Source: Fragilaria crotonensis
Lineage: Eukaryota > Bacillariophyta > Fragilariophyceae > Fragilariales > Fragilariaceae
DNA length: 50,470 nucleotides
Direction of reading: 5' to 3'
Assembly: GCA_022925895.1 (NCBI GenBank)
Contig: JAKSYS010000467.1
Span: 1 to 50,470 of the forward strand
Part shown: in pieces, positions 8,704-18,708 of the stretch
Position numbering within the stretch: position 1 is the first letter of the stretch
Layout: every line of letters begins with the position of its first letter
Notes under the pieces: generated by a model
Seen by the model: only the letters and a program-made list of their open reading frames with translations
What the model was told of the DNA's origin: nothing
Database searches by the model: none
Program-made: the position numbers and the translations under genes

Positions 8704-10180
8704 GGAAGAAAAACAGCTGTCTGGTGCCCGTTTAAAATCTTTGAGAGCCCTTGACAAAGCTCAGCCACCTGCTTTTCACCACAGTACGCCACTAGATGAG
8801 CAATCGACTTGTCTGTCGGAGTCTTCCGATGAAGGCGAATATCGAAATAAGGTAGTGTGTCCACCATTCGAGACCGGAGAAACTGTGTGTACTTGTGACG
8901 TAAGGTCATTGTCGAGTGTTTAAGCAATATGTAACCTGCCACAACAGGAATCCCCGCCTTGGGCGTGACATTAGACTCGTGAATCTTCAGATTGTTCAAT
9001 TTCATTGCCGACTGGACATGAGTCGAGTTCCTCCACGAAATGGGATTCTCGTTGAACGCAAAACGTACGGCGAATACAATCAACTGCTTTGTATGCACCT
9101 TCGTGATCTGGGGTTCCAAATACTCATCAAGATCAGAAACCGTCAACTCATGTACTCTTTTTGGATGGACTAGTTCAGCGCTGTCCCACATGTAGAAACA
9201 TCCATCGGCTTCCATAAAAGTAATGCTCAACATTGCATGGATTTCCGAAAGGAGACGCTGTTTGTTGTCAGCCAGGTCGTTGAACTCCTTCTGCACAAGT
9301 TTCCATTTAAACGAGATGCGATGAGCGCCGTCATTGGTCGTGACTTCATTACTTAGTGTAAAGGCTGATTGTTTAGCATCCGACTCTGAGTTTGATTCTC
9401 CATCTACATCGAAAGTCGTATTTCTCAGTGACGTAGATGCCTCTTCTGGGTCCGATCTTGGAGAATCGCATTTGCTTCCTGTCATTGCCTCAGAGTCCGG
9501 AATACTAAATCTTGTCATTTTATTGGGTAATCCGACTTCCTCCTCTATGATGGGACAGTTTGGCGTGGTCATTGGTGGCATCTTGGCATTGCGTTTGTTT
9601 ACACCTTTCACTGCCTTCCACAAACCTTTGTCCATATGCTTTGCGAAGTAAGCAATAATGTGCGGCCAATTGAAACGCTCTGTGTCCATTTCCAAGGACT
9701 TTGGTGAATGTTCAAGCAGGAAAGGTTGAGAAACTTTGTTTGCCCACGCATAGAGCTTAGGCGAGACGTTAAGTTCTCGATCCACATAAGACTTGTAATT
9801 AAACCATACAAGGCGGTGAAAACACAGTGGGTCAGAGTTACGCTGTCGCCAAATCGTATCGAACTCCTGTCCACTCATCGCCTGGAATCCCAAGGACGTG
9901 AACCGATGCCAACTAGTCGGTGAAACTGCACGGCGATAGCCATCATCATCAGCCTCCCTTTTTCGAGCACTGCTTTCAAATCACTATCGCGTTCGATCAA
10001 AACAGGGTTTGGAACGTAAGCAACTATAGTGAAACTGAACTCAGATGAGGTGATATCCAATGAGATATCGGAAGCGAAGAACGGCAACGGGGCCGTTCCT
10101 TCGGTCATGGTGAACGGTGCGGAGGTACGCAACAACTTCCTACTGTTTCTACGGATGTACGGTCGAAGGACAGAACTCAA
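8704..10180 (-). pseudogene. Unknown gene, interrupted by E2
   Basis: Two frames (10180-9875 and 9893-8704) appear to form one protein split near 9890. It starts MSSVLRPYIRR and contains MMMAIAVQFHRLV, then MSGQEFDTIW and a Ser/Glu-rich acidic linker around 9330-9560. A conserved-looking basic/hydrophobic C-terminal half follows (ELTVSDLDEYLEPQ, GIPVVAGYILLKHSTMTLRH, CGEKQVAELCQGLS). The final residues AVFLP are followed directly by the E2 terminus, so the C-terminus is lost. I do not recognise the family. It may be a mobile-element protein, since it sits between subtelomeric repeats and E2. Confidence 0.4.
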
Positions 10181-10504
10181 TGTAAAAACTCGAAACTAGA
10201 AAATTGTGTGCAATTACGCAATTACGGACAACAGTCAGAACGTACTTGCAAAAAACTAAATTAGAAAATTGTGTTTGTAGTCGTCTTAAATCAACATGTG
10301 TGTGATGGCACTGCTGGCGTACGAACGCACGAATTGAATCTTCTTCGTGTGTGCGACTGTACGGTTGCCGTACAAACGTTTGTGCGAAGTCAAAATAGTG
10401 CAACATTGCGACAGTACAACATTGCAACGGTTCAACACAATAGTGTAACATTGCAACATTACAACATTGCAACGATTCTACATAGCTACAGTCTACAGTA
10501 CAAC
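10181..10504. repeat. Interior subtelomere-like repeat block
   Basis: The first part (to about 10380) has GAAAATTGTGTG, GTGTGTGATGGCACTG and GTACGAACG words like those at 840-1200. The second part has ACAACATTGCAAC repeats, similar in style to the 48-bp minisatellite near the window start. It looks like an older subtelomere segment left in the interior. Confidence 0.55.
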
Positions 10505-10745
10505 ATTACCCCCAACCCTATCAGACTTATGAAGGAATTTCATCACCAACCTTAACCCTATTAATCTTATGAAGGAATTTCAACACCAACCTTAACCCTA
10601 TCAGCCTTATGAATATTTCAACATCAACCTTAACCCTATCAGTCTTATGAAAGAATTTCAACACCAACCCTATCCCTATCAGTCTTATAAAAGAATTTCT
10701 ACACCAACCCTAACCCTATCAGTCTTATGAAAAGAATTTGTTCTT
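10505..10745. repeat. 40-bp tandem repeat with AACCCTATC words
   Basis: About six units begin with AACCCTATCAG near 10514, 10554, 10594, 10631, 10671 and 10711. Each is followed by TCTTATGAAAGAATTTCAACACC-type sequence. The C-rich word is close to a telomere repeat. From 10746 to 11100 I see only AT-rich unique sequence. Confidence 0.75.
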
Positions 10746-11108
10746 GTTTTGCGACCATAGCATTGGATCACTTGAAATTTTGACACTTAGAAAAGCAAAT
10801 TTTAGATGCTTTGTATCCCCTTATTTGTTCTTGACGCCAAAATGTTCTCACCGTACCACTTGGTTATACATACCATTCTTATTCTACAACTGGTCTTATT
10901 AAAAAATCCAGTCCCTATTCAATCGGCATTCAGGAAATTTCAATGTGCTCTACATGTTTTTATATACAGTCCATAATCATGCTCTGGTCTTATTAAAATC
11001 TCAAGTCCAATTATTGACTCTGATAATGCGCTGTCATTCAATTTCAGATTTCATTCCTTGTGTATTCCGGCCATAATATCAAGCATGGTCTTTGACAAAT
11101 CATTCCGT

Positions 11109-11553
11109 CTACCATTTGGTAGCGCTTGATTTGTCAAAGACCGTGCATGGAAACAGTTAACCATGATCTGATACCGGCCACTAGCCCTGCATTCTGTCTT
11201 GTCTACCATTTGGTAGCGTCGGAGTTGCATGAGCCTGCCGAAGACAAATCATTCCGTCTACCATTTGGTAGCGTTTGATTTGTCATCGGAGCTCGGTATG
11301 GGTTAACCGACTTGTCTACCATTTGGTAGCGTCGGAGCTGCATGAGCCTGCCGAAGACGAATCATTCCGCCTACCATTTGGTAGCGTTTGATTTGTTATC
11401 GGAGCTCGGTATGGGTTAACTTTGTAATTGCAAGTGGCCCCTTGCACTGTATTTTGAGTTGTCTACCATTTGGTAGCGTCAGAGTAGCATTGATGGAGAG
11501 GTTGTACTGTAGAAGATTTAATGCTAAGACTGACCTAGCTCACCATTTGGTGG
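11109..11553. repeat. Array of palindrome CTACCA-TT-TGGTAG
   Basis: The perfect inverted repeat CTACCATTTGGTAG occurs at 11109, 11203, 11258, 11316, 11371 and 11463, with a degenerate copy (CACCATTTGGTGG) at 11541. Four of the sites belong to two tandem 113-bp units (11201-11313 and 11314-11426), but the first and last sites lie outside them with different flanks. Such arrays are typical of dimeric protein-binding sites, though the function is unknown. The flanks at 10746-11108 and 11554-11708 contain no recognised gene. Confidence 0.75.
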
Positions 11554-11708
11554 TTAAGTTGCCCGCGGTGTTTATTCTCTCGTCAATGCTCACATAGAAT
11601 TATGTGGGGTTGTTTGAACGTCAGAACGCAAGAATCAACCCTGTTTGAAATGTGAACTGAACAGAACGATACCAAGAAATGTCTCTCAATGTGCCTTCAG
11701 ATTCCTCA

Positions 11709-12081
11709 TCATTGCGTGTCCTGTTTTTGTGTAGCAGTGATTGGAAACATGGACAACACAATCAAAATAGCAGACGACTGTGATGTTTGTTGTGATATCT
11801 TGTTTGTGTTTGTGATATGCTGACGGGGATTGGGAGGTCTGCGACACATTTTGGTGGCTGATCCGCGCCTGCCATGCTGATGATTTGATGACGACAAATA
11901 GGGACCCCTACAGCGGAGCTCTGTACCACCCGATGAAAAGGTTGCGTATCTAATGGTACCACCCAATGCTGAAAAAGACACACCCGATGCAAGTTTTCCC
12001 ATATTAGTATTCCACCCGATGTATCAAGTAAAAAAATACATCCCCGAAGTAATTTTATATAGAAATCGGACCGCCCCCTTA
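11709..12081 (-). mobile_element. E3: truncated element copy (terminus, iterons, leader and start codon only)
   Basis: The terminus GCCCCCTTA ends at 12081. The iteron array and leader are near-identical in layout to E2, and the start MFPITATQKQD lies at 11752. Homology stops within the first dozen codons. The right flank continues the E4 gene, which is cut after MLEIPP, so E3 is inserted in E4. Everything distal to its start codon is missing. Confidence 0.65.
11928..12021 (-). repeat. E3 iteron array, word ACCCGATG
   Basis: Copies are at 11928, 11961 (ACCCAATG), 11982 and 12014, spaced 33, 21 and 32 bp. Between the last copy and the element end lies GTATCAAGTAAA followed by a degenerate right arm (TCCCCGA in place of TACTTGA). 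Confidence 0.75.
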
Positions 12082-13038
12082 GGCGGAATTTCAAGCATCA
12101 ATTCCTTCAAGAAGTATGCAATTGAAAATCCGTCTTGGTGATTGAATTGCTTGTTGGCAAACAGACCTCGTCGGAAGGAATATGCTAAAAGCTTTTTTGA
12201 GGTCAATTAGCAATGTTGATGGATCGTGTTGCATGGTATATGTGCATCGTTGTGACACATCTTCAATTTCGCCACCTTCAAATGTTTGCAATGCTGCACG
12301 TAGATCACCAGGTACCATTTTGATATTCTTTTGAGCATAGTTCAGAAGCCAGACTTCAGCAAGCTGGTGAAGTTTAACCAGGAATACCTCAGATAATGGA
12401 TTTGGCGGTGAATGGATCAAGTTGAAGTCGGTCTTGATTTTTTCAAAGAATTGTCTGCCACCGCCACAGCCAGAAATAAGAGGGGTGAACATATGAGTAT
12501 ACGTATCATCCTGTCTTTCCCTTTGTGGAAGTAGTGGCAACAAAGCAGTTCTTGCCTCGCCGTAATCAAATTGTTCCGTGATGTGAGGTGCTTTGTTGAA
12601 GAAAGCTGAGACTTGGGCATGGGAAACGTATCGACCGCAACAAAGCTTGATGAGCTCTACGTTCTCTAGTTTGGAAGCATCACAACCAGCCTTCTGGCAA
12701 TGTCGAATTGCACTTCCTTTTCTGGAATGAAAGTGCTGACCGCAAGTGCATGAATACCCTGAGTATGTTTTTTTGTTGTCAATACGGTATGGTTCAATGG
12801 TTCCTGATGCCTTTGCAACATCAAGTTGTGCTTTAAACATGTCATGGACTGAACGAACTAAGGCAATACCACTTCTCATACCGTGCTTTTTTAAATGATC
12901 ACGGATGCACCTTTCATCCATCCGAATTGGAACATTGATTTTGCATTCTTGACAGCCAAGTCCAAATGGAGAAAAGGTGAACAGTTCTTGAATCGGTCCA
13001 AAATCCGGCTCTCTCTCTTGGGGTGTGGAAGTAACCAT
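12082..13038 (-). pseudogene. E4 zinc-finger gene, N-terminal fragment
   Basis: From MVTSTPQERE at 13038 this is the longest uninterrupted frame of the zinc-finger domain. It includes FTFSPFGLGCQEC, IRDHLKKHGM, YSCTCGQHF...AIRHCQKAGC, VELIKLCCGRYVSHAQV, YTHMFTPLISGCGGG and the QRCTYTMQHDPS block. From VELIKLCC onward it is almost identical to E1 for about 190 residues. A one-base shift near 12195, in a T6 run, precedes the last segment, which ends at MLEIPP where the E3 terminus starts. The region just after the second finger is more diverged between E1 and E4 than the rest. Confidence 0.65.
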
Positions 13039-13161
13039 AGTTACTAGTGTGATGCTTTGTTGTTTGTATGATTGACGATGTTTGAATGTGATGCGAAGTA
13101 CTTCTACAACACCAGTGCGCGCCAATTGAGATAGTACAGGATCTACGGGATCTTGGCGTAG

Positions 13162-13258
13162 CACCCGACGTACACGTCTCTAAATAAAAAGTGACACACA
13201 ACGTACAAAAATTGACACCCAGCGTACAAATCCTCAGTTAAAAATGACACCCACCGTA
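13162..13258 (-). repeat. E4 iteron array, word CACCCAGCGTA
   Basis: Copies are at 13162 (CACCCGACGTA), 13195 (CACACAACGTA), 13216 (CACCCAGCGTA) and 13248 (CACCCACCGTA). The spacing is 33, 21 and 32 bp, the same as E2 and E3 despite the changed word. TATCAAGTAA follows the last copy. Confidence 0.75.
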
Positions 13259-13316
13259 TCAAGTAATATTATCTATATCTGAAGATATTTTATCTATTTT
13301 TAGGCCCGCCCCCTTA

Positions 13317-14846
13317 GGGGTTGCCATCAAGCTGACGCATGGTGTACTAATTGGGTGGGATGGTCGCGTCATACGGCACTGTACGTCCGTAATGGATCGT
13401 GAGAATCCAGCGAAGCACGTGTACGGTTCGTTTTTTGCGGCGAAGACTTCCGTCGTAGCGTACGGTGCGCGAATGGCTTTTGTGCGTGAGTCGTTGAGAA
13501 GAGTCCGTGCAAAGCAGGACCGAAGACGGGATCGACGAAGAACTGCTACGGGCGAATCTGTGGGAAAGGCATTGACATGTGTTGGTGAGGGTGGTGTAGG
13601 ACTTGGCAATGTTCTTGGTGCCCCAATTCCAAAGAAGAATAAACAGGATGACGTGGCGATGGATCGTTGTTCTGAGGACGAGAGGTCGGTTGATGGTGAG
13701 GAATCTTGGAGTGACTACACTTATGCTAGTGGCGGCAGCGATTCCACTGGCGGTAAGGACGGTGGCTTGATTTTGGAAAGGGATCCGTTTGTTGAACGCG
13801 TGGAAAACGATTTGAAGGAGACGAAGGCTGGTGATGTTGTTGCGATCGGTGGCGAGTTGGCACCTCCTGTTGAGCAGGGTACCGGTCCCTTAACGTATTG
13901 TTTCTCTCGTGAGGTGCCGGTGCCCGGCAGCTGTAATCGCGCGCCAATTGATCTCGTAGAATGCGACGACGGGATCCGCGGTTACGTGGATTGCGTGGCG
14001 CGGTGCCCTGGTGATGTCGTATCTCGTGATACGGGTACGATTTTCGAGGAAAATTCCGATCGACGTGGAAAAATCCGTTCCAGGGAACATCACTCGAGTT
14101 CCGGTGTGGCTGCTGGTTTCATCGGCGGATGTGACGATTATGTTGATGGAGAACGTCAAACAAGCGGGTGGGAATCGCTTCGGAGGTGTCGAAACTTGCG
14201 GTCATGGGAATTTGAGGTGTGTGGAACGCGAAACGCACCTCGTGAACACAGATACGGCGGTCGGCATCCGGATCGGAGCGGTCGCGAGGGTGAGCCTGGC
14301 TATGGTGGCAAGGGCTCGTCGGATAACCACCGGAGTCTTTGCCGCAGTCGTGATCCGGGCTCGTCGGATAACCACTGGAGTCTTTGCCACAGTCGTGATC
14401 CTGGTTCGTGGCATGGTGAACGGAAGCGCCCACGTTCGGGCGTTTGGTGTGATATTGAAGGTGACGGTATGCAGTGTGCGTTGGGTCGAGAAGGTGGTGC
14501 GCCTGATTGGGAGCCTCGTGAACACGGTCGACACTGGGAGCATCGTCGAGGAGGAGACATCATTGACACTCGTCGTGATTGTTGTTTTGGCACTCCCAAA
14601 CGCGAGTCACACCGGCAAGAGGGTCATGGGAGCAACCAGGGGCACCGGGGAAGCGACAGACTGGGGGTACCCCGTGGAGATCGATGGGATGGTGTGCCGC
14701 CGGGTACGACGCATCGTGGTGATTCGTCGTGTAGAGTGTCACGTGCTGCACGCGGATGGTGTCGGACGTGGAATGGTGTGCCTGAAGTTGATCGGCAACC
14801 CGGTGTTTTCGGAAGTGAACACACACAAAAAATGCAGCGATAAGTC
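13317..14846 (+). pseudogene. Accessory protein of a CACTA-type transposon, 5'-truncated by E4
   Basis: Right after the E4 terminus the plus frame reads VAIKLTHGV, IGWDGRVIRHCTSV and later HVYGSFFAAKT. This matches MAVKLGHGV, ISWDGRVVRHCTSV and HLYGTFTAAKE of the accessory gene in the transposon at 40447-50468. The rest, to about 14843, is a Gly/Ser/Arg-rich low-complexity tail (repeated SSDNH..SLC.SRDPGS). Two overlapping frames are open here; the longer one (from 13392) continues the conserved segment. Only the C-terminal part of the protein survives, so another transposon of that family once lay here. Confidence 0.55.
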
Positions 14847-14931
14847 GTGAAAATCATAAAACGAATTATTGTAATGCTGCTTGGAGTTTTAAGTCAAGGG
14901 GAGTCAAGTGCGTAGACAGAATGACACAAAA

Positions 14932-14997
14932 CATCTACCGATGCGAATGACATGAAGCATCTATCAATGCGAATGAAACGAAACATCTACCGATGCG
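14932..14997 (-). repeat. E5 left-end iterons, word CATCTACCGATGCG
   Basis: Copies are at 14932, 14958 (CATCTATCAATGCG) and 14984, with 26-bp spacing. The stop codon of the E5 gene lies in the rightmost copy. The core CTACCGATGC resembles the E10 word CTCCCGATGC and the first E5 right-end iteron CTCCCAATGC. Confidence 0.65.
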
Positions 14998-15577
14998 TTG
15001 GTGTTTTTAGTGCTGTCTCCCGGGAGGTCAAGAACCGACAGAAAGATTCCCGGGAGGTGTAAATTTGTTCAATATATGATTGGAAGGTTCCCGTTGACTT
15101 AGAGCGTACGAAGTCATGTGAAAGCAACCGGCGCAATCGGCCTTTCACGGGGCAGCTGCTGATCTCGTGCTTTGCGGCACCTTCAGCACCTTTCATAACC
15201 CAGCACTCGCAACAGGCTCTGTTATTGATGTAATCCTTTTTAAAGGGGCAAAGCTTGCGATCATGTGTACCCACACCACACGCGTAGCACATTTTCCATT
15301 GAAAACAAACATGTTTATTTTCAGGCAAAGACTTACTTCCAGTTCCCTTGAGGAGAGGTATCCCCTCGACATGCTGGGTCGCCCTATGCTTTTTCAGGTG
15401 ACGACGAATGTATTTCTCATCAAACTCGAGTGTTGTAGACTTTATACATAGAAGACAGCCTAAGCCAAATGGTGAGAAGGTGAAACATTTTCGAATCGAC
15501 ACTGGATTAGTTGAAGATGGAAGATCTTCAAGAACATATTGCACCTTTCGTTTCTTTGTTAGAGTGATCGGAGGCAT
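14987..15577 (-). CDS. E5 fusion protein: zinc finger 1 joined to C-terminal zinc knuckles
   Basis: This 196-residue intact frame starts at MPPITLTKKRK (family M-x-P-I start). Residues about 30-70 are CFTFSPFGLGCLLC and YIRRHLKKH. From about residue 75 (IPLLKGTGSKSLPENK) it equals the E1 C-terminus: CYACGVGTHDRKLC (C-x2-C-x4-H-x4-C), RACCECW, and GRLRRLLSHDF. Roughly 1,250 residues of the full protein are missing at a clean in-frame junction. The frame is open from start to stop, unlike most relatives, so it may be expressed. It could compete for binding sites or help mobilise E5 with the full protein supplied elsewhere. That role is inferred. Confidence 0.65.
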   Translation of the reverse strand: MPPITLTKKRKVQYVLEDLPSSTNPVSIRKCFTFSPFGLGCLLCIKSTTLEFDEKYIRRHLKKHRATQHVEGIPLLKGTGSKSLPENKHVCFQWKMCYACGVGTHDRKLCPFKKDYINNRACCECWVMKGAEGAAKHEISSCPVKGRLRRLLSHDFVRSKSTGTFQSYIEQIYTSRESFCRFLTSRETALKTPTHR

Positions 15578-15667
15578 GACAAAGGTATTTTATGTGGTGA
15601 TGTATTCCGAGAGGAAAGAGCCAAAGGGCTGTTTCAACAGTACTGAAACCCACGGGGGATCTCTGTA

Positions 15668-15760
15668 GCTCCCAATGCACATTTCACTAATTGAACAGGC
15701 AGCTCCGGAGGTTCAAAATTGGCTCCGGAGATCAAATCTCTAAATAAAATTGCTCCGGAG
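15668..15760 (-). repeat. E5 right-end iteron array, word GCTCCGGAG with one foreign-type first copy
   Basis: GCTCCGGAG lies at 15702, 15722 and 15752. In the first array position (15668) lies GCTCCCAATGCA, identical to the first iteron of E10 (36386). The spacing is 34, 20 and 30 bp. TCAAGTA-N10-TACCTGA follows. Confidence 0.7.
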
Positions 15761-15835
15761 GCCTCAAGTAAAAATATATGTACCTGAGGATTTTTTATCT
15801 ACTTTGAACCCCTTTTCCTTAGGAGTACTCGCATG

Positions 15836-15851
15836 ATACAATACTGTACTA
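15836..15851. repeat. LINE target-site duplication, left
   Basis: ATACAATACTGTACTA here is repeated exactly at 21269-21284, flanking the LINE. Confidence 0.8.
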
Positions 15852-15879
15852 GGCAGGAGGGGTTCTTCAGGTAATCCGC

Positions 15880-16633
15880 GGCGATATCACGACAACTGTA
15901 TTCGGTTCTCCCATCGTTGATCCCTCTGGTCTCGGTCGATGGTGTGGGTTTACCATTAACGGATCTGGGGGACAAAAAATGTAGCATAATCACTGGGTAC
16001 CGCACCTGCTCGAGCTCGATAACAACAGCACCTCTCGGAAGCACGTTTCATCGGGAATACGAGTATTTCCAAGCGCAAGGATTCCGTCAACCGCAACCCA
16101 GGACTCAATTCGTGGATGACCTATCCTCGACAATCCGGTTACTCAGAGAGGAAAACCATGCACTCGTGGTTATGATGGATGCTAATGCCGTCTTCTCCAA
16201 AGACACCAAGTTGAGCGATATGCTTCGGTCCCACGATCTCGTAGATCTTCACAAATCCCATCCAGCTCCATCTACATACATTGGTTCAGCACACAGAAGA
16301 ATCGATTACATCTTCGGATGTCCTAGAACTGAAGCGGCAATGAGTAGACAGGGTACCCTCTCATACTTTGAGGGTCCACAATCAGATCACAGAGCCTTAT
16401 ATGTAGATTTAAATTTATCCCATCTGTTCGGATCAATGCCAGAGGACCGTCTTCCTAGCCTTCAACGCCGGGCACTCAGGAGCGGAAATCCAGAGCTGAT
16501 CACACTGTACACCAGGACGATCAAACAATATTATGCAGATCATCGGATGCAAGACAGGATCGACGATTTGTTCAAAACATTCCAGCCTGACGCGAACTCA
16601 AGTGCGACGTCTACTTATTGCGTGGGACGATGA
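15880..16633 (+). pseudogene. LINE endonuclease domain, 5'-truncated (EEP/APE-like)
   Basis: Homology starts around 15880 (GDITTTVFGSP) and shifts frame near 15960 into the frame 15917-16633. Visible motifs are VVMMDANAVF (the catalytic xGDxNxxP-like region), SAHRRIDYIFG and the terminal QSDHRALYVDL with the invariant SDH. The N-terminal third of the endonuclease, including its first metal-binding Asn/Glu motifs, is lost, so it cannot be active. A shift near 16600 moves the protein into the next frame. Confidence 0.7.
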
Positions 16634-17276
16634 CCAAGGAAGAGCTATGGAACATGCGGAAAGTGTTCTACGAACGCAACCAAAAATGTATAAATGGTCT
16701 CCTCGTTTGCGGAATGCCGGCGTCCTGTTACGTTACTGGAAATTGCGACTCCGCGAACTCACACATGTTGAGGATTATTCTGCGACATTCGCAAGGTGGG
16801 AGCGAAAGATTCAACAATTCGATTCATCGTTTGCACTGCCGCATAGAACCCAAGAGTTGTCAATCGACGAAGTTCGATCCCATCTCAACCAAGCCAACAG
16901 GACCCTTCGGAAGACTCAACGGGAAGCAACGGCTCTACACAATTTAAGCTACGAAGAGTTACTGGATTCATACGAATCTGACATGAATCCCAACACGCAA
17001 GCCGAATCTCAACGTAAAGCCGTAATTGTCAGACGAACAATGGCCGGAGAGAACAGTCGCCAGTTATATGGCAAAATAAGACAGATCGTGAAACCCAGCG
17101 AGGTATCCGCACTGCAACAATTGCTTGTACCAAGACACGTTGACACGACAACAGCCACGGTGCCAGGTCAAGTCCACAATATCCTGAAGTTTACAGCTCC
17201 TGAAAATCTGATATGGGATACAGTGATCACGCGAGAGGACATTGAAGACCATCTCCTTCAATCGAGACGCCTTTAG
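16533..17276 (+). pseudogene. LINE inter-domain linker
   Basis: This 247-residue frame links endonuclease and RT. It is rich in Arg/Gln, with probable helical stretches (LRKTQREATALHNLSYEELLDSY) and no catalytic motif. It overlaps the RT frame at 17242, where a one-base shift must lie. It is the thumb/linker region usual between the domains in LINE ORF2 proteins. Confidence 0.55.
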
Positions 17277-18708
17277 AGCTGCAGCAGAATCGCCTTGTGG
17301 GCATGGGTTGATACATGACGCCTTAACGTTCTCAAGTCTATCACCGGAGGCAGAGTCATTGCTTGCAGGCGAAATTCCACCAGAATGGCACGGCGACCGA
17401 TATCTCCTGCGTGAGTTTCTAGCATCCTTTCAGATACCAGGTTCAGTACTAGAGGGAGATCCGATTCCAATGACTATCACAGCGGACGACATCGTTAAAG
17501 GATTTAAATCCTGGAAGGAAACGACTACGACGTCACCGTCTGGACGTCATCTCGGGCATTATAAAGCACTGATACAGGATCCAATACTCTTGGACTGCCT
17601 CCGCAAGTTTCTTAACATCGCAATCTCCCGAGGCATAGCCATACCACGATGGTGCAAGGCGGTGAATGTGATGATCGAAAAAGACAAAGGGAGCCCCAAA
17701 ATCAATCGTCTCCGCATTATCCATTTGTTTGAGGCCGACTACAATCTGTTTCTAAAAATTATGTGGGGGTCTCGTTTAGTTCGCCGGTCAGTACAACTTA
17801 GCTTACTCAACGACGGACAACACGGCTCGGTGCCAGGACGAACAACAATGGACCCAGTTATGTTGAATCAACTCACTACCGATCTATGTCGACTCCTGAA
17901 GGTAAACTACGTCCGGTTTGATAATGATGCCTCAGCATGTTTCGATCGCATCATCGTGGCGTTGGGAATGTTGGCTGCGCGCCGTTGTGGTATGCCCAAC
18001 GAAGCCGTCCGAACACACGCTAAATCCCTGGAGCTGATGCAATATATGGTGAAAACGGTATACGGTGTTTCAAATACGTCATACAAAGGGACCACTCTGG
18101 AACCATTGTTTGGCACTGGGCAGGGTAGCGGCGCATCTCCAGCGGTATGGTTGTCCTTAGTAGTAGTTCTCCTGAACACACTAGAGAAGGTCGTTCCAGA
18201 TCGTATCAGTTTTCGATCGGTTGACGGTACTATCACTCACCAACGCCTCGTGGACGCTTTCGTGGATGACACAGCTATCGGCATCACTGATGATGGTACC
18301 AAGACGTTCCGAGAATTAGTTCAAGCGTTGGAAAATGCTGCTCAGACATGGGAACAACTACTGCATTTTTCAGGAGGTGCCTTGAACTTAAAGAAATGTT
18401 CGTGGTATGCACTCTACTGGGATTGGCGACAAGGACGACCACAGCTCAGAGAACTTTCAGATGAAGACCCAACAATCAAACTTTATCAGGGCTCGTCGGA
18501 TACAGATTCCACCGTTCAAATCGACCGGCAAGGCATACACACATCAGCTCGGATCCTTGGAGTTCACCAAACTCCGACAGGCGACTTCTCGCACCATCTC
18601 CACGTACTGAAATCCAAAGCGGACCAATATGCTGGCTATATTCGGTCGCCCCGATTATCGCCATCGGACATCCGTGTTTTCACCGAACGATATACGCTCC
18701 GGCTATGA
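17242..18708 (+). pseudogene. LINE reverse transcriptase domain
   Basis: This 488-residue frame carries the RT motifs in order: SGRHLGHYKAL, RLRIIHLFEADYN, QHGSVPGRTTMDP, VRFDNDASACFDRI (motif A, catalytic Asp), GTGQGSGASPAVW (motif B) and DAFVDDTAIG (motif C, FVDD). This is a complete RT core. The FVDD and GTGQGS forms are common in LINE-like elements of protists. The frame is lost near 18700, shortly after the thumb region, so the copy is probably inactive even though the RT core is intact. Confidence 0.8.

Larger units (their letters stand above)
12082..13316 (-). mobile_element. E4: element copy interrupted by E3
   Basis: The right terminus CGCCCCCTTA ends at 13316 next to host GGGG. The iteron array lies at 13162-13258 and the gene at 13038-12082. 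On the right, E4 interrupts the open frame of the accessory protein at 13317-14843. On the left, E4 is cut by E3 after conserved MLEIPP, and the helicase half of E4 is not present in the window. Confidence 0.65.
14932..15821 (-). mobile_element. E5: small non-autonomous derivative with both ends
   Basis: The right terminus CCCCTTTTCCTTA ends at 15821. On the left, three direct repeats of CATCTACCGATGCG follow the gene. The gene joins the first zinc finger to the C-terminal zinc knuckles, and everything between (second finger, recombinase, helicase) is deleted. It is the only copy, with E1, that seems to keep its 3' end. The exact left boundary is uncertain (14847-14932). Right of 15821 lies GGAGTACTCGCATG and the AC-rich block now split by the LINE. 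Confidence 0.6.

Noticed and set aside
14011..14850. 279-residue plus-strand frame overlapping the accessory protein tail
   Set aside because: It overlaps the longer frame that continues the conserved WDGRV-RHC segment. GC-rich low-complexity sequence keeps several frames open.
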